From: Tillus elongatus
Taxonomy: Eukaryota; Arthropoda; Insecta; Coleoptera; Cleridae
DNA: 64,000 nucleotides
Direction: 5' to 3'
Assembly (NCBI GenBank): GCA_964006375.1
Contig: OZ023269.1
Span: forward strand, 129,093,309 to 129,157,308
In this document: in pieces, positions 23,690 through 35,326 of the stretch
Numbering within the stretch: the stretch's first letter is position 1
Layout of the letters: each line of letters opens with the position of its first letter
Notes under the pieces: generated by a model
Database searches by the model: none
Seen by the model: the letters and a program-made list of their open reading frames with translations, nothing else
Told to the model about the DNA's origin: nothing
Program-made: the position numbers and the translations under genes

Positions 23690-25099
23690 GTACGGTCGCG
23701 TGTTGGCCGCGGCAGGGTGTCCGCAGGGGAGCGTTCTGTCTCCCTTGCTCTGGTGCCTAGTCGTGGACGGCCTGCTGGGGAGGCTCTCGGGAGGGGGTAT
23801 GAGGTACAGGGCTATGCGGACGACATGGTCATCATAGTCAGAAGAAAGGTCACATAGGCAGTGTGGGAGCGCATCCAGACTGCACTGCTAGTGGTGGAAG
23901 GGTGAACGGTTGATCAAGGGCTCGTGGTGAGCCCCGAGAAAGCAACCGGCTGCCTAGGCATCACAGGGGCCATGTCTTCAATCCCAACTGCCGCCATGGA
24001 GGTGTTGCTGGATCTGCTTCCCCTACACTTACTTATCATGAAGGAGGCCAGGCTAGGACCATACAGACTAGCCTGCAATAGTAGACTGAAGATCAACCCA
24101 GGCTTCAGGGGCCACTACAAAATTCAGGAGATCGTGAAGGAGCCCATGCTTGAAATGAGGTCAGATTACGCGAGCCCACGAATGTGCTGGGAAAACAACT
24201 TTACAGTCGAAATCCCCGACCGCGGGGCATGGCGGGAGGAGACGCCGGGCATACCACGGGACGCGCTCGTCTGGTTCACGGACGGATCCGGCGGAGAGCG
24301 TGGGACGGGGGCAGGTGTTTACTCGGAAGGACCGAGGGTAAGTCATGGTATTTCCCTCGGAGCCCATGCAACGGTGTTTCAGGCCGAAATATACGCCATC
24401 CTGCACTGTGTGCGGGAGAACAAGAGGAGGGGCTATACCAACAAGCGAATCCTCATAGCCACAGACAACAAGGCAGCCCTTAAGGCACTAAGTAGCCCAC
24501 GGGTAAATTCCTGGCTGGTGAGTGAGTGCCGAGGCGAGACGAGCGACCTGGCTGGGCAGAATGAGGTGACCCTCATCTGGGTGCCGGGTCACTCCGGGGT
24601 CAAAGGCAATGAAGAAGCTGACAGTCTCGCGAAAAGACGGTCAGCCGAACCATTTATGGGACCAGAACCGGCTCTGGGCGTGACAAAGAGCACTGTCAGG
24701 GGAGCCATTAAGTCCTGGGTCAAGGTGTACTGGGCGGACTGTCCAGGGCTCCGACATGGAAAGTCAATAATTGACGGACCCAGTTCAAAGAGAGCTGTGG
24801 AGCTGCTAAATCTTAGCAGAGGACACCTCAGAAACACAACAGGTCTCATGACGGGACACATGGCCGTCAAGAAACACCTGTATAAAATGGGGCGGTTCGA
24901 AGAGAACCTCGCATGCAGACTCTGCGGCGAGGGGGAGGAATCAGCACAGCACATCTTGTGTGAGTGTAAAGCTCTGGACCGCAAAAGACACCTGATCTAC
25001 GGTCAGTCAAGACCGGAGACAGAGCAATATAAAACTTCACCCTACCAATCGCTGTACAGACTAGTTCAAGGCACAGTGATTCTGGAATGGTTGGAGTAA
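23690..25099 (+). pseudogene. R1/I-type LINE: RT palm fragment joined to RNase H and CCHC knuckle
   Basis: 23700-23900 reads AAGCPQGSVLSPLLWCLVVDGLL and, one frame over, YADDMVIIV, the RT palm with intact YADD. From 23924 a 391-codon frame is open: residues 1-8 end the palm (VSPEKAT) and residues 10-60 resume at ITGAMSSIPTAAMEVLLDLLPLHL, a segment normally about 200 residues further on, so the RT thumb is deleted. Then RNase H: FTDGSG (D120), FQAEIYAIL (E155), ATDNKAAL (D181), WVPGHSGVKGNEEADSLA (H223, D233); all four acidic residues are present. A CX2CX8HX4C knuckle follows (C331, C334, H343, C348). GC content is higher than its surroundings. The 3' UTR may extend to about 25180. Confidence 0.85.
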
Positions 25100-25449
25100 A
25101 AAGACTAAGGGTATGCACAATCAACCAAAGGTTGCATCGCTATGGGGGCGGCAAGGCCGCGGACGAGCCCAGAGGAGAAAAAAACAGTCGCTTGTTTCTC
25201 ATTATCGTGGTGATGTAAACACAGAGAAGCAAACTCATTGTCATTGTGACATTACCGCCCAGTGACGTCACAGATTAAGCTGACAAAATAGTGGTGTTTG
25301 AAATCAATTATGAAATTCTCATTTTCAAATATTTTTTGCGTCGTTATTTTTGTAGTATGTGAAATGAAAAAAATATTGAAAATCATCTTTGTGGGATGTC
25401 TATCAGATGCGATAAGAAAAAAACATGCAATTTGCCTATTATGTAGTTG

Positions 25450-26268
25450 TAGACAGGCAGTATGGATTCCGTCAGCGCAGATCAACTGCCGACCTCCTTT
25501 CCTTTGTCACTCATTCTTGGAACAAGTCTATGGAACTACACGGTGAATCCCAGATTATCGCTCTAGACATATCCAAAGCATTCGACCAGGTCAGGCACGC
25601 AGCGCTGCTTATTAAACTTCCGGCCTATGGCCTACCACCAAAACTCTGTACCTGGACACCAAATTTCCTCTCCAACCGGAGCATTTCTGTTGTCGTGGAT
25701 GGACATTCCTCTAACCTGCATCCAATTAATGCAGGAGTCCCTCAAGATTCAGCTTTAGCCCCTACTTTGTTTCTTCTCCACATCAATGACCTCCTCCTTA
25801 GCACATCCAACCCAGTTCCGGGTACGCGGATGACAGCACCCTCCACTCAAATATACAATATTCTAAGCCTGTCTCTTTAGCCCAATTAGATGAGGATCGC
25901 AGACTCATGAAGGGTTCTGTCTCTGTGGATCTCCAAAAAATATTAGACTGGGGAAGTAGAAATCTTGTACACTTCAACTCCAACAAAACTCAGTCTTGCT
26001 TTCTATCTCATAAGAGATACACCAGCTCTAGACCCATCACAATGAACAACCAAGTTATTCAAAGTAATGAGTCCTTTTCACTTGTTGGCATTTCTGTGGA
26101 TCGAAATCTCAATTGGCACCAACATGTCACATCAATTGCAGAAGCGGCTGCTATGAAATTAGGTTTCCTCTTCCGGGCTCTCAAATACTTTTCACCAGCT
26201 AATCCCTATACCTTATATACTTCACAAATAAGGCCAAACCTCGGATACTGCTCCCACATCTGGGGTGC
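25450..26268 (+). pseudogene. LINE J2 (Jockey-type), truncated at both ends
   Basis: RT from DRQYGFRQRRSTADLLSFVT through ALDISKAFDQVRHAALL (motif A aspartate kept), GVPQDSALAPTLFLLHINDLL, a frameshift across the YADD region near 25820, then the thumb KKILDWGSRNLVHFNSNKTQ and SLVGISVDRNLNWHQHVTSI. The match stops at about 26268 in YCSHIWGA, where AT-rich unrelated sequence begins, so both ends are lost. Stops and frameshifts make it inactive. Confidence 0.88.
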
Positions 26269-26269
26269 C

Positions 26270-26984
26270 GTTCTTACCCTGCCATTTGTTCATAAAACCT
26301 ATACAAAACAGCACTAGTTTAATCAAACATAATTTGATACGTTTCATCCTGTATGAAATGAGTTTTTCCCTTCATATTTTGTTTTGTTATATAATCTTTT
26401 TTCTGTAAAGAGATGTTTGAATCAAATGATCTAAGTTGCCTCTGGCAAGGTGATTAAAAAAGTTTGAATACATATGTCTGTAAATATAAATACTGAATAT
26501 TTATTTAGACCAGAAACAAAAAGAGCTTATTATTTTCTGTACGCAAGTTATAACAGGTAAAAATTTTACGAATACCTACTGAAAACACCCTACAGGCAAG
26601 CACACGTTCCTGAGATTGCCTCAGAAAGGAAATTCGTTCTTACATTTTAATCAGCGCGCCTTCACAAACTTCAAAGTTCAACCTGAAACTTTATTTAATT
26701 TATTCAACATAAGTATTCCCTTTGTTCTACACCACAAGCAACATTCATATTATTATTTTTATAACTTATCACCATCACACCAAAGACGATATAGCAATCA
26801 CGAGATTATGTCTTCAGCTGCTTTTTTAATTTCAGTGTACCTCCTACACTTCATTTATTGGGTCAGTTTTTTAAACGTTTTCCTTTTAGTCGAGCTTTTG
26901 CTTTTTTTCAAAGTATGGGTCCTTCCAATAATGTTATCAGACAGTTACTACGTTTTAAAATATGTTGTGTGTGTTCTAGCCAAT
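26270..26984. other. No convincing gene
   Basis: An open frame of 135 codons (26616-27023) is AT-rich, has no known domain and runs into the X right arm, so it is treated as chance. Confidence 0.5.
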
Positions 26985-27112
26985 TTTCATTTAAAAAATT
27001 CGTTAATAGAGAGGTCACGATGAAAAGCTTTTGAAAAAATTTCTTCAGATGAGCGCGAATTTGGGCCTCTAGAAACCCAAACAAAGGTCCGTTAAAAATT
27101 TTATATGTATAT
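26985..27112 (-). repeat. X right arm
   Basis: TTCATTTAAAAAATTCGTTA hairpin end, GAGCGCGAATTTGGGCCTCT, then displaced by the inverted-repeat element. Confidence 0.7.
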
Positions 27113-27597
27113 GAGACATACTTGGTTCTCGGGTTGAACCGCGTCCCGAATTTATGAAACTCGATGTTTCAGCTCCGGTTTTGGAGCCATTTTCAAGAGG
27201 TAAAGGAAATATGTAAGGACACTCTAAGGCCTCTATCTGCTTACTCCTTAGAGCGGTGGACAAAGGTGGGTTGGGTTGTTGTAGCTCGATTACAAGGCCT
27301 CAATCTGCCTACTCCCTAAATCTCGCCGGAGATCGTCTGTGAGGTCTCAGTGTGTTCAACCCTAGGCCTCAGAGAGATCTGGCAATTCGTTGCAAGTCTT
27401 GTATTATATATGTCGTTCCGTCTACCTGCTTCGTTATCAGTAAAAGTAGTAAGGTCACTGTCAATTAAGTGGGGGGCTCTGGACACTTACATATTTCCTT
27501 TACCTCTTTAAAATGGCTCCAAAACAGGAGCCGAAAGGTCGAGTTTTCATAAATTGTGGACGCGGTTCAACCCGAGAACCAAGTATGTGTCACATTA
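27113..27597. mobile_element. Inverted-repeat element with hammerhead-like ends, in (TA)n of X
   Basis: GACATACTTGGTTCTCGGGT...AAAGGAAATATGTAAG (27113-27215) and its reverse complement (27488-27597) are terminal inverted repeats of about 100 bases. Each holds ATGGCTCC...GGAGCYGAAA, a helix II plus GAAA arrangement like the 9.2-kb element, but the CTGANGA box is degenerate. The centre contains GGTTGGGTTGTTGTAGCTCG, shared with 48700-48990. Confidence 0.55.
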
Positions 27598-27618
27598 AAC
27601 ACCGCGGAAATCTTTCTG

Positions 27619-27621
<3 letters not shown>

Positions 27622-27688
<67 letters not shown>

Positions 27689-27960
27689 AGCGATAAGTCA
27701 AAAAATACTAAACTGATTTCAATTAAATTTAGCAAAAATCTTGTTTTGGCGAAAACCGAGGTCTAGTTCATTAATCAGCCTTTATGCTCAAGTTTTTCCG
27801 GTGGAAAATCGGGGAAAACTTTTTGAAAACGCTATATTTTTGTAAGTATCAGAGTAACTGGAATGAGACTTTACGTGTGGCAAGAGATATCGCAAATAAA
27901 CCTATGTTGTGAATTTTAAGTAATTTGGTACACAATATTTAGAGTTTTTTCCAAATTAAA
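27622..27960 (-). repeat. (TA)n core (27622-27685) and variant X left arm
   Basis: TA tract, then GATAAGTCAAAAAATACTAA...CTCAAGTTTTTCCGGTGGAA. The same arm appears inverted at 31935-32200. Confidence 0.75.
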
Positions 27961-27984
27961 CTTAAAATCCCAAAGACATGCGTT

Positions 27985-28110
27985 GAGACGACATAGTGGT
28001 TAAAGTCCAATGCCTGGCAGACAGAGTAGTTAACTGCCGCGCGGAGATTGATTCATACAACAGGTATACACCATACATCAACGGTAACCAAACTAAATAT
28101 ATACCAGGCA
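27985..28110 (+). mobile_element. Possible tRNA-derived SINE head
   Basis: ACATAGTGGTTAAAGTCC resembles an A box, and GAGATTGATTC about 45 bases on resembles a decayed B box. No terminal duplication found. Confidence 0.3.
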
Positions 28111-28511
28111 TAAGCATACTACCCGAACCAACAATCGTGAAATCTCGGCCGCAGTTATGGAAAATGACAGACGACATGAAATTAAAAATTTGGACAGTGA
28201 TTTTTTTAAATTTTAGGTTAATGAGAGAAGAGGTTGTTTTTCGATTAATAATTTTAGTTTATATGAAAAGCTTGAATCATTGCCGAAAACATCAAAGTTG
28301 TTTGATCATGTTAGTTGTCCAAGACCCTAACCTATAAAATAAGTTATGTTATTAAATTAATTACTTCACACAGTAACAGTAAGCATGCAATCAGAACGGT
28401 TAAAAATTGTGTAAATATTGCAAAATTTGAAAATAACCTCATTCTTTATTTAAAATCGAAAATTAAAAATTAATAATAAATAGATAAAGCTTGGATAAAT
28501 AAACCTGTCAA

Positions 28512-28631
28512 ACGAACGACGATTGCACGTTGACAAAACCGATTATCGTACGATCACCGAGGTTAAGCAACCTCGGACGTGGTCAGTACTTGAATGGGTG
28601 ACCGCCTGGGAGCATCGTGTACTGCTACCTC
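28512..28631 (+). rRNA. 5S rRNA-like sequence (diverged copy or pseudogene)
   Basis: Aligns over its whole ~120-base length with animal 5S rRNA. CGATCACCGAGGTTAAGCAA covers the box A region, and GAATGGGTGACCGCCTGGGA covers box C, both close to consensus; together they form the internal RNA polymerase III promoter. The 5' third is more diverged (GACGATTGCACGTTGAC...), and the terminal stem (5' ACGAACGAC, 3' GCTACCT) pairs poorly. A T-run (CTCTTTTTAG), a possible Pol III terminator, follows directly, but it is also the start of an adjacent X unit. This is a single copy, not an array. It may be a pseudogene, a variant gene, or the head of a 5S-derived SINE; the weak terminal stem favours a pseudogene. 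Confidence 0.7.
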
Positions 28632-29311
<680 letters not shown>

Positions 29312-30519
29312 ATACTGATGTGGTAGTACCTCAAACATTTAAGGTACTGAACCACTTTCTGAATATACGGTTCAACTTGATATATAATTGTCATTATTGC
29401 TACCTCAGAGGGGAGCGTCTGACCCTTAAATTCGACTAAAACTGATGACGTTTTCACATATTCTATTTGTCCGTCTCTAAACACTCTGCGATTAAGCCTT
29501 TTTACATTAACAATTTCAAAATTATTATTATTGGTTGGTTCAATCATTTCAATTAATTCTTGTTTATTAATGTATAGGTCCACTTGCTTAACTACACCCT
29601 GTCTCTTGTAAGGAAATTTGGAATGTAAGCAATATAATTTTTATTTATTAAATGTTCTGATGCTACTAAAGAATTTACACTATCATATGTAGAAAACGTG
29701 ATTTTTAATTTATTACGACCAATACTTGTGTGTGTGTGTGTTTTGTTTCTTTAACGTCGGCCTATTTCCGCGACTATGGCCAATCACCGACGCCAGGGAG
29801 CTGTTTCACCTCACTATCCTGTTATTTTACCGAACCCCTGCCTTTCTGTAAGGAGGGTAGGGATCTTTAACGTGCCCAACATGGACACGGGACCAACGGC
29901 TTTACGCCCCCTCCGAAGGGCGGAACGTGAGGACATTCAACTTGCTCAGATACAATGCCAGAACCTCGGTTGATGTTAATGTTACGGTTTGTACTGAAAA
30001 AGTGAAAGGAGTACCCTGGGATCGAACCCAGTACCCTTCGGTTCAGAGGCACACGTTTTTACCCCTGAACCACCGAGGTTCTGACCAATACTTGATATGT
30101 TTAATATTTTATGTTTCAAATTATTGCCGCAATTCATGATTAATTTAGCACCTATACGATGCATTTTACCAATATTTTTATTTTTATTTTTACTCTCAAT
30201 ATAAACAACAAATGGACCGTTATCGTCTTTCTGATAAGTTTTACTGAATTATTTTCTCTGAGAACATTACTATTTTCTAGTCCACTAGTTATTGCTAAAT
30301 CCGATTTCCCTAATTTTAAATCTTCTAATAATTCTACATGTTTTAAATAATGTTTTCCACGTACCTCCCTCTCCCCTTATTTTTCTTAATAATATTTATT
30401 TTGATACTAGTATCTTTCCTACTTACTGGTTTATCTTCTTTGAATACCTCATACTCGTCTGTCTCTGATGAATTATTGACTATATCTATTTCCATTAAAT
30501 CTTTGCCATTTAACAACAT
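29312..30519 (-). pseudogene. LINE ORF1 (gag-like) split by SINE S1
   Basis: Minus-strand pieces from an ATG at 30519 down to 29312 form a Jockey/I-type ORF1 protein, the nucleic-acid-binding chaperone of LINEs. After an N-terminal stretch with frameshifts comes DNGPFVVYIESKNKNKNIGK and KLIMNCGNNLKHKILNISSIG. Then SINE S1 intervenes, and the frame resumes RNKLKITFSTYDSVNSLVAS, IPNFLTRDR, a frameshift, VDLYINKQELIEMIEP, VLVEFKGQTLPSEVAI and VVQYLKCLRYYH, the start of the first zinc knuckle with its first cysteine changed. The X unit at 28632-29311 abuts the break, so all knuckles and ORF2 are missing. Which LINE family it belonged to is unknown. Confidence 0.75.
29729..30082 (-). mobile_element. 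tRNA-derived SINE (family S1), 12-bp target duplication
   Basis: Flanked by GACCAATACTTG at 29717-29728 and 30083-30094. Minus-strand head: GGTGGTTCAGGGGTAAAAAC (A box) and TGGGTTCGATCCCAG (B box). The body contains CCGTTGGTCCCGTGTCCATG; the 3' tail is (CA)n. It interrupts a LINE ORF1. A diverged second copy lies at 44985-45312. Confidence 0.88.
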
Positions 30520-30589
30520 TTAATTGTTTCCCCCTGTCAGGGGGTTCCGTCTCACTCATATTAGTTTATTTTAAATTATTTTATTTTGA

Positions 30590-31934
30590 ATACAGTTGAC
30601 ACTATAAATAAACTCAGAACACTTAAAACCACGTATACACACCCCGATATTCAAACACGTCCTCCAAAAATATGCACCTAGTAGAAACAAACTCTTTGCA
30701 TCATTGAATTGTACGTAAAAAATCTATTAAAATTTGTTTTTGCAGTTGGATTATCTCATCACATACAGGAGATACATTGAGTGTTTAAAAATAACAAATT
30801 TTCAAAATGACTCTTTAGCTCAAAAACAAAGAGTGCCAGTTTTGATTTCGGCATCGGTACTTTCATACACACAAAAAAACAGTATTGGGAAAATCGCAAC
30901 CTTCTGTATCTACTCATAACTAAAACCAATGAAATCCCGACAGTGTACTTTAAACAGCAGATTTTTGACGTTGTAACTAACTTTTCAGCTAACTTTTAAC
31001 ACGGTTTTACATAGTGAAATATTCGGCTTTATTAGATTTTCTTGCGGTTTTGCTCTAAAAGAGAAATGTAGCAATGAAGTCAAAGAGAGAAGCCATTGGA
31101 AGAGTATGTTCCCTTTAAAGCGGTCAGGAATTATAGTCGTATATTTGGGCAAAGGCAGAGAAGGCTGAGGGTTAAAGGCGGTACAAGCACTCACGGTAGT
31201 ATTGCCCTGATGCATTGCATCAAGCTCTATCTCACTCCAACCTGACACTGCTTCTTCCTTGTTCTAACAGTTGCTTCGCTGTTCAAGTTTAACCTACATA
31301 GTTTCACTTTGTAGCACTTTCGTAGATTAATTAACAAAGTTTTTAATAGACAATAAAGGGGGTTACGAAATTAACAACCGGAATGTATACATACATAATA
31401 TAAAAGTCTGGCGGGAAGGAGTAGAGCATTTGTTTTACGGACACTTCTCAATCAGTGACGACCTCTTTGATTGCGGTTAATAATGTTACAGGTAACGGTT
31501 ATAACAAGTATACTATCCAACATCCTCAAGCAAGGGGGAGGGAATAGATGTTATGGATTTTAATATAAAATAGTTGTGGTAAAGAATCTCAATTTGAAAC
31601 ATTTTTTTTATGACTTCTTAAACCGTTAGCACGATCCGCGTAAAATAGCTATAATGAGATGTCTAGTCAAGCTACATTTGGTTGTTCACGTTACAATATC
31701 AATCACGTAATGGTTATGGTGTAAAATTATATCCAAGTATCTGCGAAAACATTGATCTTCCATTACGCCCAAGGAACATTTTTACAAGTATCACTAAAAC
31801 GTGCATTAGCTGGCGCATATTTAATAGTACTTACAAATATTTGAAACGTACGTTACAATATCGATAACGTAATGTTTTCTGCGTGTTTTGTGCATGGTTA
31901 TGGTGTAAATTTCTATCCAATTAGGATTTTATTT
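30590..31934. other. No gene seen; one diverged direct repeat
   Basis: CACGTTACAATATCAATCAC (31688) and ACGTTACAATATCGATAACG (31850) with matching GGTTATGGTGTAAA are a direct repeat about 165 bases apart. Otherwise nothing recognised. Confidence 0.5.
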
Positions 31935-32202
31935 TTAATTTTGAAAAACTCTAAATATTGTGTAATAAAATTCACAACATAGGTTTATTTGCACTATTTC
32001 TAGCCACATGTAAAGTCTCATTCCAGTTACTCTGATGCTTACAAAAATATAGCGTTTTCAAAAAAAAATTCCTCGATTTTCCACCGGAAAAACTTGAGCA
32101 TAAAGACTGCTTAACCCACTCTACCTCGATTTTCGCCCAAACAAGATTTTTTCCAAGTCTCATTGAAATCAGTTTAGTATTTTTTGAGTTTTTTTATGCA
32201 TA
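31935..32202 (+). repeat. Variant X left arm, inverted relative to 27690-27960
   Basis: TTCCACCGGAAAAACTTGAG and CAGTTTAGTATTTTTTGAG mirror the 27.7-kb arm. Confidence 0.75.
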
Positions 32203-33446
32203 TTTCGACCACACACCACGAGGGCTCACAGCCTAATTACTATCGTACCGTGGGTGTCGACAAGGAGGAAAGAGGCAACTTGTTAATTCTGCATTTGAAG
32301 GTTTGGAGGTTCGGAGGAGAAGGAAAAACATGTGCCGGCAAGGAAATCCACAACTTGGAAGTCCTCGGGGCAAAAGAGCGGGCATAACAGGATGTTCTAT
32401 GTCTGGAGACCTGGACAGTAAACGGGTGCACTGTTCCCCTAGTACATCTGTTGGGGGCAGCAGGTGGAGGAACTATGGAAGAAATCTCCTCTGAGCAAAG
32501 CCCGTACAGATATCTATAAAAGAGAGAGAGCTCACCAACGACACGTCGGTGGGCAAGGGATGGCAGCCTTTGGGTGAGGGTTGGTTCACCAATGACACGT
32601 ATAGCTCTCTTCTGAATGGATTCCAGGATAGCGAGTGTAGAAGCGGCAGCGGCACCCCAGATGTGGGAGCAGTATTCGAGGTTTGGCCTTATTTGTGAAG
32701 TATATAAGGTATAGAGATTAGCTGGTAAAAAGTATTTGCGAGCCCGGAAGAGGAAACCTAATTTCTTAGCAGTCGCTTCTGCAATTGATGTGACATGTTG
32801 GTGCCAATTGTGATTTAGATCCACAGAAATGCCAACAAGTGAAAATGACTCATTGCTTTGAATAACTTGGTTGTTCATTGTGATGGGTCTACGGCTGGTG
32901 TATCTCTTATGAGATAGAAAGCAAGACTGAGATTTGGTGGGGTTGGATTGTACAAGATTTCTACTTCCCCAGTGTAAAATTTTTTGGAGATCCACGGATA
33001 CAGAATCCTCCTTGAATCTGCGATCCTCATCTAATTGGGCTAAAGAGACAGGCTTAGAGTATTGTATATTTGAGTGGAGGGTGCTGTCGTCCACGTAACT
33101 TTGAACTGGTTTGGATGTGCTAGAGAGGAGATCATTGATGTGGAAAATAAAGAAAATAGGGGCTAAAGCTGAACCTTGAGGAACTCCTCCATTAATTGGA
33201 TACAGTTTAGAGTAATGGCCATCCACGACAACAGAAATGCTCCGGTTGGAGAGGAAATTTGCTGTCCAGGTACAGAATTTAGGTGGTAGGCCATAGGCCA
33301 AAAGTTTATTAAGCAGCGCTGCGTACCAGATCTGGTCGAATGCTTTGAATATGTCTAGAGCGACAATCTGGGATTCACCGTGTAGTTCCATAGACTGGTT
33401 CCAAGAATAGGTGACAAAGGAAAGTAGGTCAGTTGATCTACGCATA
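32203..33446 (-). pseudogene. LINE J2 (Jockey-type), 401-codon open frame, 5'-truncated
   Basis: Minus-strand frame 33445-32240 is open for 401 codons from RRSTDLLSFVTYSWNQSMEL to the C-terminus (PAHVFPSPPNLQTFK...). Palm motifs: ALDIFKAFDQIWYAALL, GVPQGSALAPIFFIFHINDLL, SYVDDSTLHSN (YVDD). The thumb has FSLVGISVDLNHNWHQHVTSI, followed by YCSHIWGAAAASTLAILES. The 3' UTR is only about 40 bases. The N-terminal RT fingers and endonuclease are missing through 5' truncation, so it cannot act alone. This is the longest uninterrupted J2 reading frame in the window, suggesting a fairly recent insertion. Confidence 0.9.
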
Positions 33447-35150
33447 ACGCTCTGTTATTATTTTTGTCGTTTTTTGTGGTGATTCTGCTTTTTGTATCAG
33501 TTTCCAGCCACAGTGTCCAACCTCAGTCTTTTAACACGCAGTTGATCGAGCAATAGAATCACGAAGATAATGTTAGATAGGCCACGCCTTCAAAAATCAG
33601 AATAACACGGTAAGAATTCTTTGGGGTAGAATCCGCCAGGGAAAAGAAGAGTCTGGAGGCCCGCTCAAAAGTAGTGTTGTTTGATACATCGAGAACTAAA
33701 AACTGTTGGAACTACCTAGAAATAAGCTAAGGAGAAAGCTAAAGAGAACCAGATAGCGTGATTTCGTGGAGGGTCTATACTCCCGCTGAACGATAGAGGA
33801 TTACATGTATTTAGTATGGAACAGTTTCACCAAGTAAGGGCAACAACAATCAACGAATATTTAGTATATATTTAAGACCATGAAGAGAAATTTTTTGTTG
33901 GATAGCGGCACCATAGACGCGTTTTAGGGCAGGCAAAAGATTCCTTGGACCTATTGCTTTTACTTCCCGGAACCCGGATCATTAGATAAGACTAGATGAA
34001 GGTGGCGAAATCCCTGCCCTGTCCTATTTTCTTTATTAGGTTCCATACCCTCAATAGGGATTCCTTTGTCTAGCCTTCCGCCGTAGGTTTTTCTTCCCCC
34101 AGCGCCTAAATCCCTAACCACGTTAGGTATGCACATTGGATACTTCCTTTTGGCAGAATCTGCTCAGTACTTCGTCTAAGAGACTCTTTACTCTCATGTG
34201 CTGAGTCGGCAGTATCCTTTTAGTAGGGGCTCGTAGCAAGTTATCGCTCAAATGTGTTTTTAATAAACTGACAATAACATAAAACTAGTTTCAAATAAAT
34301 GCGTTAGCTCTAACAACAAGAAAACATATAACCTTATTTACCAATTGCAAGTAATAATTTCTTGAGTTTATTATTTTTCTGTATCTCGATATTATCAGTC
34401 AGGACCCCGTATTTCAGTTCCTGATAAAGCGTTTCCCCTTGTATACATTGCATCTGAATCCTGCGGCTGTCGTGGAAATATCATAAAGGAAAATCGTGTT
34501 GACAGCTAAAATTCAATAATTGAAATGCGTAAGCAATAAACCAGACGAAGTCGAGGCGTTAGAAGAAAGGGGGAGGAAGAAAATAAAGAGAGAACTCAAC
34601 TCTGATGATATAACAAATATTTTGCAGGCAATCTATTCTAATAAAAATTCGTCTCCGCTAACTTGGATTTCGGGATGTATTTTACAATTTGTACAAACTC
34701 GACAATAAAACCGGGGAAGAAACGTTCTTCGTAATGGTGCCTCAATATGAACGAACACAATTCATACCTAACTGATTTATGAACTTTTTTGTTATAGATG
34801 AATATTAATATTTAGCTACAAAGCCATTCCTAAATTAATTAATATATCTATGTCACATTGTCAAAATGAGTATAATGTAATGGGCAATTTTTTTCCCAAG
34901 TCGTATCAACAAACTTTTGTACAGAAATCTGTTTTAGAACGCTGTAGACACAAAAATATCAAAATCAAAAAATTGAAGATGTACTCATATGGATGTATAT
35001 CTGTGTATGTGGCTCGTTGTATGTGTGTGTCTTTTGTTGTTTTGGTATTTATCTATGAACGTGTAGAAATCGATTATGCCGAGCACTTACAAGCAGATAC
35101 AAATTAAGGCTTTTATGAGGGGTTTTTTATGTTCAAATTTTCATTTTAGT
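33447..35150. other. No gene seen; S3 SINE fragment at about 33795-33890
   Basis: ATGGAACAGTTTCACCAAGT and AAGGGCAACAACAATCAACG at 33816-33860 match the S3 body. A 62-codon frame at 34520-34708 has no known domain. Confidence 0.5.
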
Positions 35151-35152
35151 TA

Positions 35153-35267
35153 ATTTAGTGAATTCAAAAAAAATCACTAATGATGAGATCCCGACTTTTG
35201 AATCTTGAAAAAATTTGTTCAAATGATCGCGAACTAGGCCCCCTAGAACCCATATCGAGGGTCAGTT

Positions 35268-35326
<59 letters not shown>

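Noticed and set aside
26616..27023. 135-codon open frame, hydrophobic
   Set aside because: AT-rich, no domain, ends inside a repeat arm; expected by chance in such sequence.
34520..34708. 62-codon charged frame with Lys/Glu-rich start
   Set aside because: Too short, no domain, no supporting splice or promoter signals.
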